Positions 21,367-33,763 are shown, numbered from the stretch's first letter. The stretch is DNA of 64,000 nucleotides from Ramazzottius varieornatus (GCA_001949185.1 BDGG01000004.1:800278-864277); one strand, 5' to 3'. Notes: generated by a model from the sequence alone, not told the origin. Numbers and translations are program-made.

Positions 21367-24300
21367 CTTCGCCAGAAGACTCCATTATGCTCGCTATGTT
21401 GAAAGCCTCTCCGAAACTAGGGGGAAAAATGCCAATTACTAGAACGTAACGACCAGACAACATTAGGATAAAGCCAGTTTACATGAAATATCGAGGTACT
21501 TTACTCCCGATTACACCAGCGACCAATGGACCTGCAAGAGAACTCAAACCTTTGCGCATCCTTCTCATCATTGCCGAGGCTACCCGAGCTGTTCGCTTAC
21601 CGGTATGTATACCCGTTTGTAATCTGAGCTGCTCAACTGCTTTCTCGATCTGGCTTCCCGAATTCATCTTGCTGACTTCTTTGCGTAGACTGAGCGCCAG
21701 ATTGGCAATTTCGATGGCGTGACGTGAGCCATTCGCTACAGGTACACCGCTGGCAATCTGCAAGAACATCAAGCAGATCGATCTAACATCCGACACCTTC
21801 TTCTTCACCGAACTCGGGGATTGCCAAATATCTGTGATGTACTGTCCGAACTTTGAAAACGTCATGCTGAGCAACAGTTTCATCACAGACGCTGTGTAGC
21901 TGGTTCAACTTTGAGACTACAGTATGCGCCGGACTCTGATGAACGAAAGTATGGAAACCTCGCAGAGTGTTAAAGCACACAGTGGCGCTGTCAAACGTTT
22001 CCTGAAACAAGAAAGGACACGTGTTTGAGCTGCACCCTGCGTTTTCGCGTTGGCCATCAAAAACTGAGGTTGTCGCTCGTTTAGCGAACAGAACATTTTA
22101 CCGGTGAGACAGTCTTTCGATCCAAAAATGGCTTCCGCGATTGTTCTGGAAGAGTTACAAAGATGATAGCTATCGTGGAAAACCGTGAAAAAATTTACTC
22201 ACGGTGGTAGTAAATGGGAAAGCAAATTGAACGTGCGCTGCCGCTCCTGTAGGTAGTGCTGAGTTTGGTCCAGCACCTACGGATGAGAAATACAACTTGT
22301 AAGTCCCCGAGCGCCGCATTCCGCATTGCCATCTATATCGCCCATCCGCAAACCTGCTGTTCCAGATTTGCTGAGTTCTTTTCCATTTGGCGAATGAGAT
22401 GCTCAACCAAATCGCGGCCACCGTCACCACTCCCGAGTACCTGCGCAAGACTAACACGAATACGAGAGAAAGCTGGACGCAGAGTAGGGTTCTCGTCCCA
22501 GCACTCCTCGATCAAGTCGCGCAGTGCCATAGGACAGTCGCGCACGCCCAGTGGTGGTCGTAGTACCGGTACCGCACTTCGCAACACCTGTAAAACACCC
22601 GATCAGGGTTTCTATCCTCCGAGTCATGTACCGCTGCAATTGGGACCTCAGGTTTACAATTTCTACCTCCACCACTATCTCCCGACACCGATCCTTCTCC
22701 TGCGCTTCTGCCTCCTCGGAGAACCCTTGGGTATCCTGGGTACGAGACGGGTAAGGCTCGGATAAGAGGACGATTTGTCGAGCGATGATGGCAAAGCTAT
22801 AAACATCCCCTATAACAAAGAGAACCTTCAACTGAGACGGCTGAAGCCAGATCAGGAAGTCCCGAGACAGAGTTGTTGGAAACGCTTGATCCTTACCCTT
22901 TTTTGTACCGCAAAGTGGCATACGGTGACGTAGAAGCTCCGGCGCACGCCACAACAGCGAATAATAGTTACGGCCTTCTTGCTCAGCGTAGACCTGTTCG
23001 AGCTCTTCTTCAAGGCGAAGAGATGGAAACCCGTATCCTTTTATCTTCAGTACGAAACGACTATCGACCCGACATGTAGTATCGCTGAGGAACCCATGCG
23101 ACCGCATCCGCGAAGCATGCAGGAATATCATACCCTAAAAAGATTGGATTGCGTCAGTAAGACAGATTGGAAGCCGGCAGCGAAATGTACAAAGTCATCA
23201 CAAGTAGCGCACGTTTCCTTTATTATTGGCTTGACATGTGCGCCACTTCGGGTGACGACTTTGTGCTTTGCGCTTGGCAGCCTCTCAAACAACGAGGAGC
23301 AAGGTCTTACTTTGCTCAGCGTACAACTTTGCTCACGCACGTCACGTCTACGTCACAAAGCCTAGAAAGCCTTTGCATAGCTCGAGACGTATGGTGAGCA
23401 CAGTAAGACCTTGCTTCTCGTAGACCAAGAGTCAAATTCTTGTACGTTGCACAAGTCCGCAATCAGCGAGCTTTTGAACGTCCATTCCAAAGTTTTCGAG
23501 TCACGTTGGATGAAGGTCTTCAAGCTACCTCGTTGGCAACATTCCGCGACGAGATACTTGCATTCATTTGCATCGTTGACGGCAATACCTATGAACTTCT
23601 GAACGTTCGGGTGGAAAAGCGACCGGAGCTGCAAAACAGCGATCACTGTAGTATCGTATCATATTTTGATATTCAAGACCGGCATTCGAGGCACTGTGCT
23701 GACTAGTGCGTCCGAGAAAAAGGAACGTACCGGAAGTGCTTCGTCAGCGATAGTATGGGAAGTCCTGTGATGAGGTTCCGCATACTCGAACAAAGACAAC
23801 GCATTTTTTTAACGGATAACGAAGCCAAGCTTTACTTTTGGAGCCTTTTGTATGCAAAATAAGCTCCGGCCGATAGCGAGATTGTAGGGACCAAGATAGC
23901 TGCGGCCAGCTGGGATGAAGTCATCCGGAAAGGGTGGGGTAGACATGCTGGGTTTTCGTTCCTAAAGCCACAGTGCGGACTGTTAGGTGGCACCCTGCCA
24001 CGCCCAAACCAGTCGATACTGCCAACTTTCGTTGGCAGTATCTGCCGGAAAACTGAGGAATTCCTGAAAAAATTCTCCTCACACTTTCGGACTTCAGAAA
24101 AAAAAAGAAAGATCGGCAAGCAATTTCAGAATGATCGTTATCACAAGTGGCGCATGTTTCCAGCCACTAGTTACGAAGACTGTGCGACTTGACATAAGCC
24201 AGTCTCCCAACTAACATGGTCACCTCAAATTCGCCACGAAAAGGATTGAATGAGAGCAAAGCGTAATCCAGAAGGCGGTCGCTGTTTTTGTTGAAGTGCA

Positions 24301-26893
24301 CCGGTCCCGTTACTGGGCTGACAAAGGTAAAGTTCATTACATGTTGCGTAAAGCTCAAATCCGACGTGTAGCCGCCTCATCGCGTACATTCGGCTGACGA
24401 TGGTGGCGTAAAGGGTTACGGACTCGTAAAAATGGATCACGATCGGATCAACATGCCGCTGGAAAAAAAAACATTTTAACTTCCTTTGTTGTACTGTACT
24501 CACAGTAAGTACTTCAGGCACCTGTTGAAACTCGCTGAAGGTGAAGTTGTATCTTTCGCGCGACTGCTTGAGTACTTCCGACCAGAAGGCTTGAGTGTTG
24601 TCCGCAGTGGTGCTGGCAGTGATTTCCAATCCAAACACCATCAAAGACCGGAATGCTTGTCGTGCCACCTGTACATTCAAAGGGTCGAAATTTGTGCCTT
24701 CGTATACAGGGTATTGATACGTGAGTTCGTCCAATCGATGAGGATATTTTCTACCTCATCATCAGGTGAATCCCGGTACCACGTGAAATTACCCCATACT
24801 GGACTTGGATACAGGTTAACCGCTAAGAAAACCTAAACATCAAACCAAACCTGTTAAACCTGTACTTAACACCCTGATTACCAGCGTACTCATTGGGAGT
24901 ACAATACGGCACTTTTTCGCTCCCCATAATTTCCATTTTGCCGGGTTTGAATCAAGCCTGTTTTCATTGCCTGGTCTGCGGTCTTATCACCGAAACGCAG
25001 CTGATGACCACTGGCCAGTACAACCTCCGCAGGCTGGAAAAAATCCTTACGATTTCGGGCAGTTTCGGGAGTATTTTAGGCTTCCTGTCTTTGCTTGAGA
25101 TACATAACTACCATCTGTTTAGAAAAAAATATGGAACACTGAGGAGAGCTTCCTCTACCGATTCTAGGCTTGGGACAAACTTGGTGTCATTGGTGCGTCC
25201 AGAAAAAATCAGAACTGCCAGGGCTACTTTTCCCACGTTGGCCTTTACGGCCTGCTAATCTCCACAATTCGAAATTCTGAAAGTTGTCTATTGGTTAATC
25301 TGGGCCACGCCTTCCAATTTCCTCCAGTTAAAGTTCTGTGCTCACTGTGATTACGCTGGTAATCTGCCGACACAAAAAGCTTGGTATTCAGGGTGTTAGC
25401 TTCAAACAGAAGCTAGCAACTTACGCAACCGCCGTTGACCATCCCCAACTCGCTGGCCACAATCTGTGCGCAAAATGCTTACTTGCGCGAAATCTAGGTC
25501 CAGGTATACAGAAAAAGGTTCATTGTCGATGTGCTCACCATGATTTTTCGTTGGCTGGGAAGTAGGGTAGGACTTCGGCGTGCTCCCGTAATGTGATCTC
25601 CAGCAGCAGACCCATTTGTTGATAGAAGCCCACTGATTGATCCACAAGGAATACCGGAGACGTGTAGTTAAAGGCCAGAAGATACTTGAGCACCATATCG
25701 GCAAATGCTGTATAGGCGAATGAGGTCCTTGTAATATCTGAGATTATGAGGCACTACTTTGGTTGCACAGCTCAGACGGAAGAGCCATCGCAATTAACTG
25801 TTTGTTGATGGTCAGAACTTACCGGTATACTCCCAGCTTGCAGCGGACTGACCGACTCCAGCTGCTGGACAGCCGATAATCGGGATATCCCAGATACTGG
25901 CTAAGTCGCTCAGTATTTCGGCAGCGGTTCCACAGCCTTCAACAACATTAACTTGCAATATCATTACCGACGCTGTTCAAACGGATGAACAGGAGCCCGA
26001 CAAATAGATACGACCAGATCGTTTTCCAAAGTAGCGCATGCCAACAGCCAGTATTACTGATAAGGTGCGCTACATGAAAAAACAATCTGATCGATTTTGT
26101 TGTCCGAGCTCCCGAATATTATCGATCGATTTTATTCCAGGGCCGATCCTACTGTATGTGGTTTCACAGGACCAAACAGCTGCCATTCTGACCTTGTAAT
26201 ATTTATTATGTAACAAAACAGGCCATGGGAACTTACCAGGTCCGATGCAGACTGAGCAGGTGATGTTGTCTGCTCGTAGGGTCAAAGCGTTTCCCACAAC
26301 TTGGGTCTTCGCTGCAACACGATTTAGTCAAGAACTCTTTTTGCCGAGAACGGAAATTTTTGGGAGCAGTAAGGCCGAAATCCCACTCACTGTTGCATAC
26401 GTTTCCGTTATCCCGATAGACACTAAAAAAAAGTTGCCTCCCTGAAGAAATTTTCTTGTTCACTTTTCCGGCGTTTTTGCCTTTACTAACCTGGTCAAGC
26501 GAAAACCAGCAGGCATGATATTATCGTTGGCATGTTCCATAGCCATGTCCAAAGCAGCAGCGGCTTTGTTGTAATCGTAAATCATCCCGGTGCCATTCCG
26601 TTCGATCAAGTAGCACATTGTCAGTACTTGCGCCGCATTTCCGGACATCGCACGACAGCCGTACATAAAAAGGGCCAACACCGAACTCCTCGAAGGATGC
26701 ATCTTCCATCCTTTACTCGAGAGACAACGTGAAACCGTGGTGTCAAAACTCTAGAGCTCTCCGAAGCAGCGCTCTTTGGGTATTTTATCCAGAGGTTTTC
26801 CGACGGCGAAGCTGCGAGAACGATGCCCGAGAACCAGAACAGACTTCGGGCAATCAAGACTGATGTCTGTCTACTGGCTATACTGGCATTCAT
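21367..26893 (-). CDS. Receptor guanylyl cyclase with a degenerate catalytic domain
   Basis: This multi-exon gene runs leftward from a candidate signal-peptide ATG at 26893 to a recognised exon ending at 21367; both true ends are uncertain. The ligand-binding ANF-receptor region includes AAAALDMAMEHAN (26702-26491), WDIPIIGCPAAGVGQS (near 25880) and FYESVTLYATIVSRMY (near 24420). The juxtamembrane CGFRNENPAC and a hydrophobic span lie near 24000-23840. The kinase-homology domain (23650-22340) has HPNVQKFIGI, LLWRAPELLR and GDVYSFAIIA. It lacks HRD and DFG motifs, as is usual for these receptors. A dimerisation linker (VLDQTQHYLQERQRTFNLL) leads to the cyclase domain at 22005-21367. There the metal site FSDIVGF reads FNTLRGF, KVETIGDAYM reads KVRTVHHRYL and NTASRMES reads NIASIMES. 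The family makes cGMP at the plasma membrane, but this protein should not. A +1 frame change near 24385 in the ectodomain has no intron to explain it. Confidence 0.82.
23189..23271. repeat. GTGGCGCAC hairpin family copy (cyclase intron)
   Basis: Arms are ACAAAGTCATCACAAGTAGC and the matching CGCCACTTCGGGTGACGACT. It lies between two kinase-homology exons. Confidence 0.85.
24130..24197. repeat. GTGGCGCAC hairpin family copy (cyclase intron)
   Basis: It reads GATCGTTATCACAAGTGGCG, a ~25-bp loop, then TGTGCGACTTGACATAAG. It lies between ectodomain and transmembrane exons. Confidence 0.8.
26014..26093. repeat. GTGGCGCAC hairpin family copy with paired substitutions (cyclase intron)
   Basis: The core arms are GTAGCGCA and TGCGCTAC, so both arms differ from the family consensus at the same base pair and still match. 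Outer sequence CAGATCGTTTTCC pairs with the AATCTGATCG end. Confidence 0.85.
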
Positions 26894-27291
26894 GTTCGTA
26901 GACGCATTCTTCTCCGCCAGACATGAAAGATTGACCAGCGGCGCTATCGATCGACGTAGGTACAAAGGAAAAACATCAATGGAACGAGCCACGGAAATCC
27001 TGCTATAAAACACATCCTGTAACACTCCCATTTGACTGCCTCGTTAAAGTCCTGATGGCTGAAGTAAATCTTGGGTTATAATCATGGTTTGCCACTAGGT
27101 ACTTCCATTCTATCCATATACTGGCCGTGCTCAACAGGCCCAAGTCAACTGGGGGTTTCTCAAGTGTTATTCTTACGTTTCGTACTCTCAAACGGAAGTT
27201 TGGGTATTTCCATCCTTCTTGTTACGAAATTCTGTAATTATTTGCTAAAAATCAAATCACTGGCTAACAGTTCTTCGCGGAAGTGCGCATC
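26894..27291. other. Short interval between cyclase 5' end and EAPP 3' end
   Basis: No supported gene. It probably contains the cyclase promoter and the EAPP 3' untranslated region. Confidence 0.4.
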
Positions 27292-28626
27292 TTAGGGATG
27301 GCTAGCAATAACGTTGAAGAAATGATAGACTTCTTCATGGTCGTACACGCCCAATTCAGTCTGGCATTCTTTACACCTGACAGGGTGGAACAGGTTACCT
27401 TGTTCTTCGGAAGAGCTTCCGTGGTCCTTGACCGTCGGTTTCTTCGACTTCTTATACACCAGCGTCTTTGCCATGTCCACATAGCAGTTCAAGACGAACA
27501 TGGCACGATACTGCTGTTTGTAGATTTCATGTCTACAATAACCACAACATATAAAACCGATCCACATTGAATATTTCATCATTCTTCTCCAAACTTACCT
27601 CTGGCAGTCGTCGCAGATGGAGATCATACAGCATGGACAGTTCAGGACTGCATCCGTATGGGTGCCACTCTCCTCGTCACTCTTTTTCGATCTTGTCTTG
27701 TTTTTTGGCCCTCCGCCTTTATGATCTTTCGTCTCACTCTTCTTCTGGTTCATGTTGCCCGTTCTCGACTGTGGCGATGCCTTAGTTCGCTGCTGGCGTT
27801 GCTCGTCCACCCAAGCTTGGTCTTCTTCGTCCATGTGTGGGTCGTAGAAGAGATCCGTGTTCCTCATCACGGGATGTGGCTTCTTCTTGCCCTTCGCTCC
27901 ACTCTCAGGAAAACCTGAGATCAAAAAAGCAATACGTACCACAAAGAATACAAAAAAGTCCGATGTGATCAACTTGTCCACTTCCGGTTTGTCATAACGC
28001 ATGTTTACCTTCTGTATTCTTCGATTTTTGTGCGTCACTTCCCCCTTCATCCATTCCATCGTCATCGCTGTCAAAGTAGGCATCGTCGTAGAACTTGGGT
28101 TTCGCTTCGGCGAATTTTACGGATTTCAAAGAGGATTTCTTCGAGGAACGCTTCGTAGCGCTGCTTGTACTACTCGGATCAGCCGACGCACTGTGTGGAG
28201 CTGAATCTTTCTGGTCCGACGGCCCAGAAGGGGATGTTGGCGATAGTACGGAAACGGGGCTTTTGAAGAGGTCCACCAGTGCTTTCTGATCTGAGTGTGA
28301 GTACGATGGCGGCTCGGTATGTTTGCCTTGTAGCCTGCTTTCTATTCCGGTGATCGTCTGTTGCAGCTGCATCTCCATGGACTGCTCGAAATCATCCAGA
28401 TCAGATTCTTCGTCCTCCAGGTCATGATTTCTCGTGTCCAAACCTCCAATGTGCCGTAAAGCTCGCTTCATATCGTCATCCGAACTAGAAAAATAGCTTC
28501 CCTCCCAGTGTCAGCAATTCACACATTTTTAAAGGCTCAGTCTTACCTGTCAGAATCGTCATCATGGACGCGTTCAGGTTCGATGTCGCTGCCTTCATCT
28601 CCAAGGTCGTAGTCCTGGGCGAACAT
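27292..28626 (-). CDS. EAPP: EAPP-like E2F-associated phosphoprotein
   Basis: The start at 28626 gives an acidic N-terminus (MFAQDYDLGDEGSD). Exons are 28626-28547, 28484-28009, 27914-27599 and 27532-27292, all in phase. EAPP hallmarks are present: FYDDAYFDSDDDG, DLFYDPHMDEEDQAWVDEQR, the first half of a zinc-binding module LNCPCCMISICDDCQRH, then YKQQYRAMFVLNC, and the second half CKECQTELGVYDHEEVYHFF. A long Ser/Lys-rich stretch separates the first blocks. Vertebrate EAPP is a nuclear protein that binds E2F factors and modulates transcription and growth; that role is inferred by family. The stop at 27292 follows IASHP, the usual C-terminus of the family. Confidence 0.93.
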
Positions 28627-29065
28627 GGTGTCCTGGGACAGTGCACTAAAGCAGATTCAGCTTGAACAGAGTGTAGAAACCCCCCACAAGAAACCAAAAG
28701 AATGCGGATGAACGTCGGAAATTACGGTCACGGAATACTTTCAGTCGCTTGTTTGACATATAATATACTATGTATGTATGACATCACCGTAATGGGTGTA
28801 GTCCGTTAGTGATACAGTACGAGATACAAGCAGACTGAAGCAGAGAGTCTCTCTGGTGCGTGAACGTCACTACGCCTGCAACACGTGCGTCTCTGGGAAA
28901 AACAATTCCGTTGAATTTTTATGCCGAGCCCCCAAATGTACTCTTTCAAAATAGACCGTTAAAACGAGATAGAAAAGCACGCAAGTGGAGCATAACGACG
29001 GGACGACCAGAGGAACGACTGAGAGAACGAGACAAGTTGTACCCGATGTAAATCATACTGTTATT

Positions 29066-29698
29066 TCACCGACTTGGCGCAGGTGTGAAAGGATTGTTAT
29101 CTTTGAGGTACCAGCACGAACCATATTCTTCTTCCAAGTCGTACAGTTCTGTCTGCATTTCAGTGTAGACGTTCATCATTCTTTTCTGAATTTCTTTTGT
29201 TTCTGCCGTTGCCTTTTCGCGAGCACGCTGGACAGTTTGACTGATGAAGGGAAAATCGTTGAGGAAAAACAGCTTCTTCAGCTCCTCATTTAAATTCATC
29301 AGCGATTCCGCACACCGAATCTACGGTGATACAATCAATAATAAGACTGCAGTTTTATTCAAAGTCCACGTATAAATGAGTGAATCATGGAGAAGTAGAT
29401 ACCATATTCGACGCTCTGACAGACATTTCCAGGTGATCCTGCTCAGCTGTTTGAGCTCTGACCGGCGCACTCCTGTCATCATCCACCTAAAACGAATTCA
29501 GCTTAACAGCAAGACAAACACACACTTCCCTTTCACTGACATGTTTAGGCTTTCACAGTAGCCACCTGCCTTCATCAATTTGAGGATTTCCATCATGTTA
29601 CTCAAGATACTCTGGACATCATCTTTCTGCTTCTTGCCAAGTGCTTTGATCATGCTGTCCGCTTTGGTAGTAGGTACTGGTGCTGAACGACCCGCCAT
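29066..29698 (-). CDS. MED22: Mediator complex subunit 22
   Basis: Exons are 29698-29570, 29486-29403 and 29320-29066, encoding about 155 residues. Family landmarks are KKQKDDVQSILSNMMEILKL near the N-terminus, EQDHLEMSVRASNM then IRCAESLMNLNEELKKLFFL, LNDFP and the C-terminal LYDLEEEYG. MED22 is a small helical subunit of the Mediator head module that bridges activators and RNA polymerase II in the nucleus. To keep frame and match family spacing, intron 1 must begin at GCAGGT right after AAG (29570), a GC-AG rather than GT-AG intron; the nearby GT would put a stop in frame. The gene lies about 370 bp downstream of EAPP on the same strand and diverges from YIF1. Confidence 0.92.
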
Positions 29699-30821
29699 AC
29701 TTCTTCTGGGGTGATTTCGACTTGGGGAAGAAAACAGGAAGTCGGACGTCCGCCTGAACTTTGAAGATGATTTTGTTTCGTCTCACAAGTCACATGTCTG
29801 CTTTTACTGTAGTACGACGTTTCCGCACCTCGTAAATTACAAGTCGTAACAAGCCGGGCTCCGCCACTGGTACGACGTCCGCCACGAATAATCGAAGACG
29901 CGAGCCCCAAAGGCACTTTAAGTCCTTGATTCGCACCTAGAACAAACCAGAGACGCTGGTGACTTGGGATCCTGGAGAGAAAACATGGAGAGCACTGATG
30001 TGCTGCTAAAGCGCGCGTTGCTGGAAGGAAAGACACCGTAAAGTATCCTTAACGTCATGCGTCAAAACATAATGCAGGGCAGATTAGTCATAGCGTAATC
30101 ATTCTGTGACGTATAAGATTGTTAATTTCACCGAAAAGTAAGATCATTCAATCAACCTCCACCGCATCTTGAGTATAAAAAGAAACAAAACCACACTTCG
30201 GTTGATTGACTGCACCCGTTAGCTCAGTATTTGAAAAAAGCACTTCTGCCGGGATTCGATGCCAAAGTTTCCTATATATAAGACCTGGCTTCAGTAAATT
30301 TATGGCCTACCATTTTAATTTTGCGCGTTTTGGCTTGCTATTCTCCGATAGACGCGCGCTTCAGCAGCACACCAGTGATGGAGAGCTGACTTTGTCGTAG
30401 TTTTTGTTAAAGAATGAAGATTCCATTTTGTTCTTACTGCGTGCCCAATCAAAACGAGATCAGTTGATTGTAGAGGAAATCCCACGTATGAACCTGCATG
30501 AGCCACATTTGTACGCGACCGAGTAGAAAGCTCTTTTTCACACCATTACAGCCTCGCTGGAATATGACGCAGTCAACAGCTTTTTAATAATTCGGGAACA
30601 GTTACACGCATCTTCCCATTCTGCAAGCACTTTATTCTCGGATTGTTTTTCTTCTGCCTTCTCGTCTCCACGAATCTCGATCCAAACTTCGGAAGAGTCA
30701 GCTGCTTAGTCTCAAGGCTCAACCATTCACTAGAACTACTCGCAAAACAGTCGGCAGCGCCAAGGATTGGAGGGGAATCCTGCTGGTACGGGTGAAGGAT
30801 TCGCGAAGTAGAGTACTGAAA
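29699..30821. other. Divergent intergenic region, MED22 / YIF1
   Basis: About 1.1 kb separates the two start codons. No gene is supported. It should hold both promoters, but no canonical core element stands out. Confidence 0.45.
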
Positions 30822-32472
30822 ATGGATGCACCGTCATCTGGATGGGAACGTAAGCATTTTTTAAGCGGATGTCTACTTTCTACTCTAGCAGTAATAAACA
30901 TGAGCGTTATGTTGTTCTTTAGCGATAGACGGACCCGCCAGAGCACCAGCCACGTCTGCCAAAGCGAAATCCACGAAGAAACACCGCTCGCACCATCATC
31001 ACCAATCTGATCCCGATGTATCCAATGTCGCCGCTCCTGGCTTTCCAGTCACCGGTTCTACTCAACCGTATCTACCCGGGCAATATAACGCTTCGCCGAT
31101 GATACCTCAAGGACCCGGACAGATGAACTATGGCGGTCCGCAGATGGCTGGACCTAACCAGTTCCGTAAGTCAAATCTGTTAGTCTGATCACGGCGAATA
31201 ACGTCACGTTTGGTTTATTGATGCTGTTGGATAGCTGAGGATTTGTGACGTCGTGCGGATCGTTTCCGGCAGTGAAGTTTTCTGGCTTGCAGTATGTATC
31301 TTACATTCTTACTGTCTTTCCTTATCCGCAGAGAACTACTATCCTGGTGCCGCGCCACAGTTCGGTATGCAGAATGGACCGGGCAACACTTTCAGTATGG
31401 GCACGTTTCCCGGAGCATTTCAAGGTGCGCCAGCGTATTTTGCTGATCCTTTGGCCAACGTGGCCGTCGCATATGGACAATCTCTGGCCGGCCAGGGCAA
31501 AGAAATCGTTAACCAAAACGTAAGCGTTTGAAGAGCTTCATTCATCACATTAAAGTTATCTGTAACCTTATGTATGCTTTCTTGCAGCTAGAGAAATGGT
31601 TTTCGGTGTCGACATTAAAGTTTTACTTTGCCGTGGACACAAAGTACGTCGCCCGGAAGTTGATGGTACTCTTCCTTCCTTTTGTCATTCGGGACTGGTC
31701 CATCCGTTTTCCACCTAGTCAGTGCGTAGCACCACGAGAAGAGCCTAATGCGCCTGATCTGTATGTGCCATCCATGGCGTTCGTTACGTACATCTTGGCA
31801 AGCGGGGTCTTGCTAGGTCTCTCAAATAAGTAAGTGTCCCTTTCGCATGTTCTCGAATAATGGCTTGTCGAAAAGCGATTTTTTCTCCAGGTTCACACCG
31901 GAACACCTTGGAGCACAAGCCAGCGAGAATCTAGCTTGGCTGATCGTGGAGATTCTCGCTGTACTCATAACATTTTACATAACGAACATCTCGTCGAACC
32001 TACGGTTTCTCCATCTTCTCGCTTTCACGGGTTACAAATACGCAGGGTAGGTCTGATGGATGTTTTTTCGGACGACGTGCCGATATTTTTAATACCGCGT
32101 TGTGGCGCATCTTTTGCCGATTTTTCCAGGATGGTTCTATGCGTGGTAGCTACCATGTTTATGGGTCGGTGGGGGTATCGGATGGCCATGCTTTACGCTT
32201 CGCTTTCAATCGTATGGTTTTTTGTAAGTCGAGTTCTTTTTTATTTCTTGGTCTGGATAGTCATGACTGGTTCCTTTTGCTTGTAGTTGCGCTCACTCAA
32301 AGTTTACATTCTACCGGAAGTGACTCAGGCGGACAACGGAGATAGTGGAGGATACAAAAGACGGCTTTGGGCCTTGCTGTTCATAACAGCTCTCCAGCCT
32401 GTTATGATGTGGTTGATAACAAGGCATATCCCGTCCTACTCAGATTTACCCGTTCTGAACACGACAACCTAG
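30822..32472 (+). CDS. YIF1: YIF1 family ER-Golgi trafficking membrane protein
   Basis: Seven exons join in phase: 30822-30849, 30923-31165, 31332-31519, 31588-31829, 31891-32046, 32130-32223 and 32287-32472. The cytosolic N-terminus is Pro/Gly/Gln/Met-rich with a KKHRSHHHH patch. It is followed by the YIF1 signature FADPLANVAVAYGQSLAGQG and the LEKWFSVSTLKFYFAVDTKY segment, then RKLMVLFLPF. Several hydrophobic helices follow (for example FVTYILASGVLLGLSN and a long span in exons 5-7), ending in LWALLFITALQPVMMWLI. YIF1 partners with YIP1 in COPII and Golgi membranes and supports vesicle transport; this is inferred from family membership. Length (about 380 residues) is as expected for the family. 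Confidence 0.95.
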
Positions 32473-33090
32473 TCTCCTGTCGGCGCTTTATCCTTTCATC
32501 AAGAACCTTTTATAGACCTGTATGTAAACTTGTACGTACGACGACTGTCCATAGTTATACGTACCTGACATGTCACAACTATTTATATTTCACGACTGCA
32601 TTGCTCACTTTGTCTCGTTGTCGCCCCTTTTTTTGTGCGCCTCTTGTTTTTCTCGTCGTGCGTACACTCCATGCAAAGTTCTCGGTTTCCGTCTGGACAA
32701 AAATGTACATGCACTGTAGTTCGAGTGAATGGCGTATTCTTTCCTCAGCTTGAAAACTGAACAAGCAAATAAAACGACAAGTTCATGGACGAATTCTGTT
32801 GTTTCTGAATGCTCTATTACGTTATAGGGACTTTGCACGGATAGAAATTAGATAAGCAAAGCAAACACCGTACGTAATTTTCCACAGAGCAGAACGGCCA
32901 GGTTCTCCCAGAAGCTAGCAAGTACAGCACTGCACTGCGTAAAGAGCCACTATACTGCTCCCCACAAAGCTTCTTGTCAGAGGGTTCCGAAGAACGTTGA
33001 AACAACCATTTTAAGGTTAGTTAACACAGACACGTAAGTCGTTCGCACGTCAAAAGGATCATGAATATGAACAACAATACTACGTGGTGT
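32473..33090. other. Convergent intergenic region, YIF1 / TIM17
   Basis: Both genes terminate into this 0.6-kb AT-rich interval. It contains AATAAA at about 32767, which could serve as the YIF1 polyadenylation signal. No gene is seen. Confidence 0.5.
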
Positions 33091-33763
33091 TCACTGCGGC
33101 GCGGGTGCGCCAAAACCAAACATGCCCCCACCACCACTATTTCCTTCGGTCTGAAATAACCTTGGATCTCTTTGCTGTTCTTCGAGTGGCGATATGGGCT
33201 TGAACTGTTCTGAAGATATCCGTGAGAAAAGAATACCGACACCCTCAATCATGGCTAGAAGAACCCCACCGATAACGGCAGATCCTACCATGGCCGGAAC
33301 ACCTTGTCGGACGGCGAGGATGGCACCCGTCAAAGCCCCAGAGCTAATACTGTTCCAAGGGTCTTCTTTCTTCCGGATTGCTACTAAGGAACAATCGATG
33401 GTCGAGAAGAGTCCACCTGAGGAAAACAACAATGCACTCACAACTCACAAGCGCGTAAGCAGACATTACATCGATGACATAACATTATGACATACATGAT
33501 CAACATTGCAATCAAGGGAATACAGTACATCGAATTACACAAGGTTTCCACTCACCCCAAACGGCAAAATTTCCCCCGATGATAGGAGCTCGTTGTTGGA
33601 TGGCGCTGAGACTTCCAGCAAGTCGCTGTGTGATACCAGAAGGAGCGTTTCGGAAGCCTTTGATGCTCTGAAAGACAGATCCACCAATCGCGCCCATGGT
33701 GAAGGCGCCGCCGCAGTCGTCGACTATCCGCCATGGACAAGGCTCTCTGGCGTACTCTTCCAT
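33091..33763 (-). CDS. TIM17: Mitochondrial import inner membrane translocase subunit TIM17
   Basis: Two exons, 33763-33556 and 33416-33091, encode about 177 residues. The sequence is strongly conserved: [41 protein letters not shown], then [19 protein letters not shown] and [20 protein letters not shown]. The four hydrophobic segments typical of Tim17/22/23 proteins are present. The C-terminus is Gly-rich ([11 protein letters not shown]). TIM17 is a core subunit of the TIM23 presequence translocase in the mitochondrial inner membrane and is essential for preprotein import. The gene is divergent from THOC1. Confidence 0.97.

Noticed and set aside
30214-30270. tRNA-like words (GTTAGCTCAGT and GGGATTCGATGCC)
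   Set aside because: Spacing between the A-box-like and B-box-like parts is too short and no acceptor stem or anticodon arm can be drawn.
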